A stretch of DNA of 64,000 bases, from assembly GCF_000013085.1 (NCBI RefSeq), contig NC_007643.1:1473001-1537000 (forward strand), read 5' to 3'. This document shows, one piece after another, positions 61,495-64,000 of this stretch (position 1 is its first letter; each line of letters starts with the position of its first letter). Made by a program: the position numbers and the translations under genes. This DNA is from Rhodospirillum rubrum ATCC 11170. GTDB lineage: Bacteria; Pseudomonadota; Alphaproteobacteria; Rhodospirillales; Rhodospirillaceae. Below the pieces are notes generated by a model. That model did not search any database, was not told where the DNA came from, and saw only the letters and a program-made list of their open reading frames with translations.

Positions 61495-63039
61495 TCAGAC
61501 CGATCCCAGGGTCGACAGATCGACCGGGACCAGGGCGTCGAAGCGGCCTTCGCCGATCAGGTGGGCGATGGCTTCCAGGTCGGGGGCGAAATAGCGGTCG
61601 ACGCGATAGGAGGGCACCCGCTCGCGGATCATCGCCATGGCCGTTTCCAGGGTTTGGCTCGAGCGCAAGGGGCGGTGGAATTCCAGACCCTGGGCGGCGG
61701 CGAGCAGTTCGATGCCGACGATGCCCGTGACATTGGCGGCGATGTCGCCCAGGCGGCGGGCGGCGAAGGTCGCCATGCTGACGTGGTCTTCCTGATTGGC
61801 CGAGGTTGGCAAGCTGTCGACGCTGGCGGGATGGGCCAGGGATTTGTTCTCGGAGGCCAGGGCGGCGGCCGTCACATGGGCGATCATGAAGCCCGAATTC
61901 AACCCCGGTTCGGCGACCAGGAAGGGCGGCAGGCCGCTGATCGTGCTGTCGATCAGCATGGCGATGCGCCGTTCCGACAAGGCGCCGATCTCCGAGGCGG
62001 CGATCGCCAACTGATCGGCGGCCATCGCCACCGGCTCGGCATGGAAGTTGCCCCCCGACAGCACCTCGCCCGTATCGACCAGCACCAGCGGATTATCGGT
62101 CACGCCATTGGCTTCGATGGTCAGGGTGCGCGCGGCGAAGCGCATCTGATCAAGCACCGCCCCCATCACCTGGGGCTGACAGCGCAGGGAATAGGGGTCT
62201 TGAACCCGCTCGCACGACGGTCCCTGATGGGCGGCGTTCAGCGGGCTGCCATCGAGCAGCAGGCGGAAAAGGGCGGCGACATCAATCTGGCCGAACTGGC
62301 CGCGCAGGGCGCTGATCCGCGGGTCGAAGGGGCGGTGGCTGCCCATCACCGCCTCGACCGACAGCGCCCCGGCCAGGATGGCGGCGGCGAAGGCGCGCTC
62401 GATCTCGAACAAGCCGGCCAAGGCCAGGGCGGTTGACACCTGGGTGCCGTTGATCAGCGCTAGACCTTCCTTGGCCCGCAGGGTGATCGGGGACAGGCCG
62501 GCGATCGCCAGACCTTCGCCGGCCGGCAGCACCGCGCCCTTATGGCGAACCGAGCCGATGCCAAGCAGGGCGCAGCACAGATGGGCGAGCGGCGCCAGAT
62601 CGCCCGAGGCGCCGACCGAGCCCTTTGACGGGATCACCGGTAGCACATCGGCATTGGCCAGGGCGAGCAGGGCGTCGACGATCTCGGCGCGGATGCCCGA
62701 GGCGCCAACCGCCAGACTGGCGGCTTTGATCGCCAGGATCAGCCGCACCGTGGCATCGGCGATCGGCGCCCCCATGCCGGTGGCGTGCGACAAGATCAGA
62801 TTGGTCTGCAGGGCTTCAAGATCGGCCGGGGCGATGCGCTTGTGGGCGAGCTTGCCAAAGCCGGTGTTGATGCCATAAACGGCGCTTTCGCCACCGGCGA
62901 TCGCCGCCACCACCGCCTGCGAGGCGGCCATCGCCGCGTAAGAGCGCGGATCGAGCGTCAACGGCGGCGCCTCGCGATGGATACGGCGCAATACATCCAG
63001 GCTGAGTCCGCCGGGGGTGAGGCAAAGCGGCTCGGTCAT
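61495..63039 (-). CDS. hutH: Histidine ammonia-lyase
   Basis: A 514-residue lyase that makes urocanate and ammonia from histidine. [15 protein letters not shown] contains the Ala-Ser-Gly triad that cyclises to the MIO prosthetic group; [11 protein letters not shown] and the later [14 protein letters not shown] and [11 protein letters not shown] are active-site motifs. Length and order are typical. The start overlaps the hutF stop by 4 bp. Confidence 0.95.
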   Translation of the reverse strand: MTEPLCLTPGGLSLDVLRRIHREAPPLTLDPRSYAAMAASQAVVAAIAGGESAVYGINTGFGKLAHKRIAPADLEALQTNLILSHATGMGAPIADATVRLILAIKAASLAVGASGIRAEIVDALLALANADVLPVIPSKGSVGASGDLAPLAHLCCALLGIGSVRHKGAVLPAGEGLAIAGLSPITLRAKEGLALINGTQVSTALALAGLFEIERAFAAAILAGALSVEAVMGSHRPFDPRISALRGQFGQIDVAALFRLLLDGSPLNAAHQGPSCERVQDPYSLRCQPQVMGAVLDQMRFAARTLTIEANGVTDNPLVLVDTGEVLSGGNFHAEPVAMAADQLAIAASEIGALSERRIAMLIDSTISGLPPFLVAEPGLNSGFMIAHVTAAALASENKSLAHPASVDSLPTSANQEDHVSMATFAARRLGDIAANVTGIVGIELLAAAQGLEFHRPLRSSQTLETAMAMIRERVPSYRVDRYFAPDLEAIAHLIGEGRFDALVPVDLSTLGSV

Positions 63040-64000
63040 GCGAGAAGTCTCCCAAGGGTGGATGCGAAACGCCGGGCCACGGCCTCTTCGGCCCGATGGC
63101 GGCCATTTTCAACGACAAGGGCGCCGCCAACCACCACCGAATGGACGGTCGGGGCATTGCCCGAAAAAATCCAGGCATCAAGGGCGCCATCGCCCGAGCG
63201 CCCGCACAGCACGGGCGCCTCGCCATCCAGCACGACGATATCGGCGCGCTGGCCGACCGCCAGCCGCCCGGCCTTGATCGCGCAGGCCGTCGCCCCCGAG
63301 ATCTGGGCCTGTTCGATCAGGGCGCGGCCGGTCGAACGGTCGATGCCGCCGGCCAGCACGGTGCGCCGGCGGGTGGTCAACCGCTGGCCGTATTCCAGCC
63401 AGCGCAATTCCTCGACCGGATTGACCGAGATATGGCTGTCCGAGCCGATGCCGAACCGCCCGCCAAGCCCCAGGAACCGATCGGCCGGGAACAGGCCGTC
63501 GCCAAGATTGGCCTCGGTCGTTGGGCAAAGGCCGACGACGGCGCGGCTGGCGGCGATACCGGCCAGTTCCTGGTCGGTGACATGGGTGGCATGGATCAGG
63601 CACCAGCGCGGGTCAAGATCGACATGGTCAAGCAGCCACTCCACCGGGCGCTGGCCGGTATGGGCAAGGCAATCAGTAACCTCGATCGTCTGTTCGGCGA
63701 TATGCAGGTGGATCGGGCCTTCCGGGTGGGCGCCGATCACCTCGGCCAGCAGCGGCGCGGGAACGGCGCGCAGGGAATGCGGCGCGATGCCAAGCATGAT
63801 GGCGCCGTCGCGGCCATAGTCGCGCTTCAGGCGCTCGACCAGGGCGCCAAAGGACGATCCGGTGGTGTGAAAGCGTTTCTGGCCTTCCGTGGGCGGGGCG
63901 CCATCAAAGCCCGAGGCGCTGTAGAGAACGGGAAGCAGGGTCAGCGCGATCCCCGCCGTGCGGGCGGCGGCGACCAGACGATGGCTCATCTCGGCCGGAT
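63036..64000 (-). CDS. hutF: N-formimino-L-glutamate deiminase (5' end outside the window)
   Basis: About 321 C-terminal residues of an amidohydrolase. [28 protein letters not shown] (metal histidine) and [25 protein letters not shown] are characteristic of HutF, which converts formiminoglutamate to formylglutamate and ammonia. Full-length proteins have about 450 residues, so some 130 N-terminal residues lie to the right of the window. hutU and hutI are not seen here and are expected upstream. Confidence 0.88.
   Translation of the reverse strand, partial: PAEMSHRLVAAARTAGIALTLLPVLYSASGFDGAPPTEGQKRFHTTGSSFGALVERLKRDYGRDGAIMLGIAPHSLRAVPAPLLAEVIGAHPEGPIHLHIAEQTIEVTDCLAHTGQRPVEWLLDHVDLDPRWCLIHATHVTDQELAGIAASRAVVGLCPTTEANLGDGLFPADRFLGLGGRFGIGSDSHISVNPVEELRWLEYGQRLTTRRRTVLAGGIDRSTGRALIEQAQISGATACAIKAGRLAVGQRADIVVLDGEAPVLCGRSGDGALDAWIFSGNAPTVHSVVVGGALVVENGRHRAEEAVARRFASTLGRLLA

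Overview
High-GC alphaproteobacterial chromosome segment. DUF3572, a TorA/DorA-type DMSO reductase with a pentahaem quinol dehydrogenase, an anaerobic ribonucleotide reductase behind a cobalamin riboswitch and BtpA-like metabolism together suggest a metabolically versatile, facultatively anaerobic member of the Rhodospirillales, perhaps Rhodospirillum or a relative. That placement is inferred from gene content only; no rRNA or tRNA gene was recognised.

Layout. 1-4.4 kb (minus): two glutamine-synthetase-like ligases, a class-III aminotransferase and a GntR/FCD regulator with TGTGATCA operators, probably for polyamine or amine catabolism. 4.6-6.8 kb: two proteins of unknown function, an AT-rich stretch and a decayed IS1380-type transposase. 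6.9-7.9 kb: DUF2786 and DUF3572 proteins. 8-17.2 kb: divergent sugar or polyol locus (ABC importer and SDR dehydrogenase one way; DeoR regulator, BtpA-like protein, FGGY kinase and HAD phosphatase the other). 17.3-17.6 kb: VapB antitoxin with the wreck of VapC. 17.6-22.4 kb: YhaN/YhaO-type ATPase and exonuclease. 22.7-25.4 kb: membrane diguanylate cyclase and an alpha/beta hydrolase. 25.6-28.9 kb: class III ribonucleotide reductase operon in which the glycyl-radical domain is a separate 58-residue gene, under a cobalamin riboswitch.

29-48.8 kb is a DMSO/TMAO respiration locus (hybrid kinase, dorR, dorC, dorD, dorA, moaA) interrupted by two accessory islands. The first (31.4-36.6 kb) is a lasso-peptide cluster: precursor, cyclase, split leader-binding and leader-peptidase proteins, an HprK-like kinase and a sulfotransferase. 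The second (39.6-45.0 kb) encodes a 1491-residue trypsin-like protease/STAND NTPase/WD40 protein with a small Trypco1-like partner, a predicted anti-phage or conflict system. dorC and dorA, now about 6 kb apart, keep matching promoter elements at identical spacing, so both could still answer to DorR.

49-55 kb: periplasmic alkaline phosphatase, an ABC/FtsX system with a histidine-rich periplasmic loop, and a chemoreceptor whose 3' end lies in a 23-bp triplicate repeat. 55.2-64 kb: histidine utilisation (hutC with a HutC-like operator, amino-acid ABC importer, GlcD-like flavoprotein, hutG, hutH, partial hutF).

Most candidate systems worth following up lie in the two islands and in the split NrdD operon.
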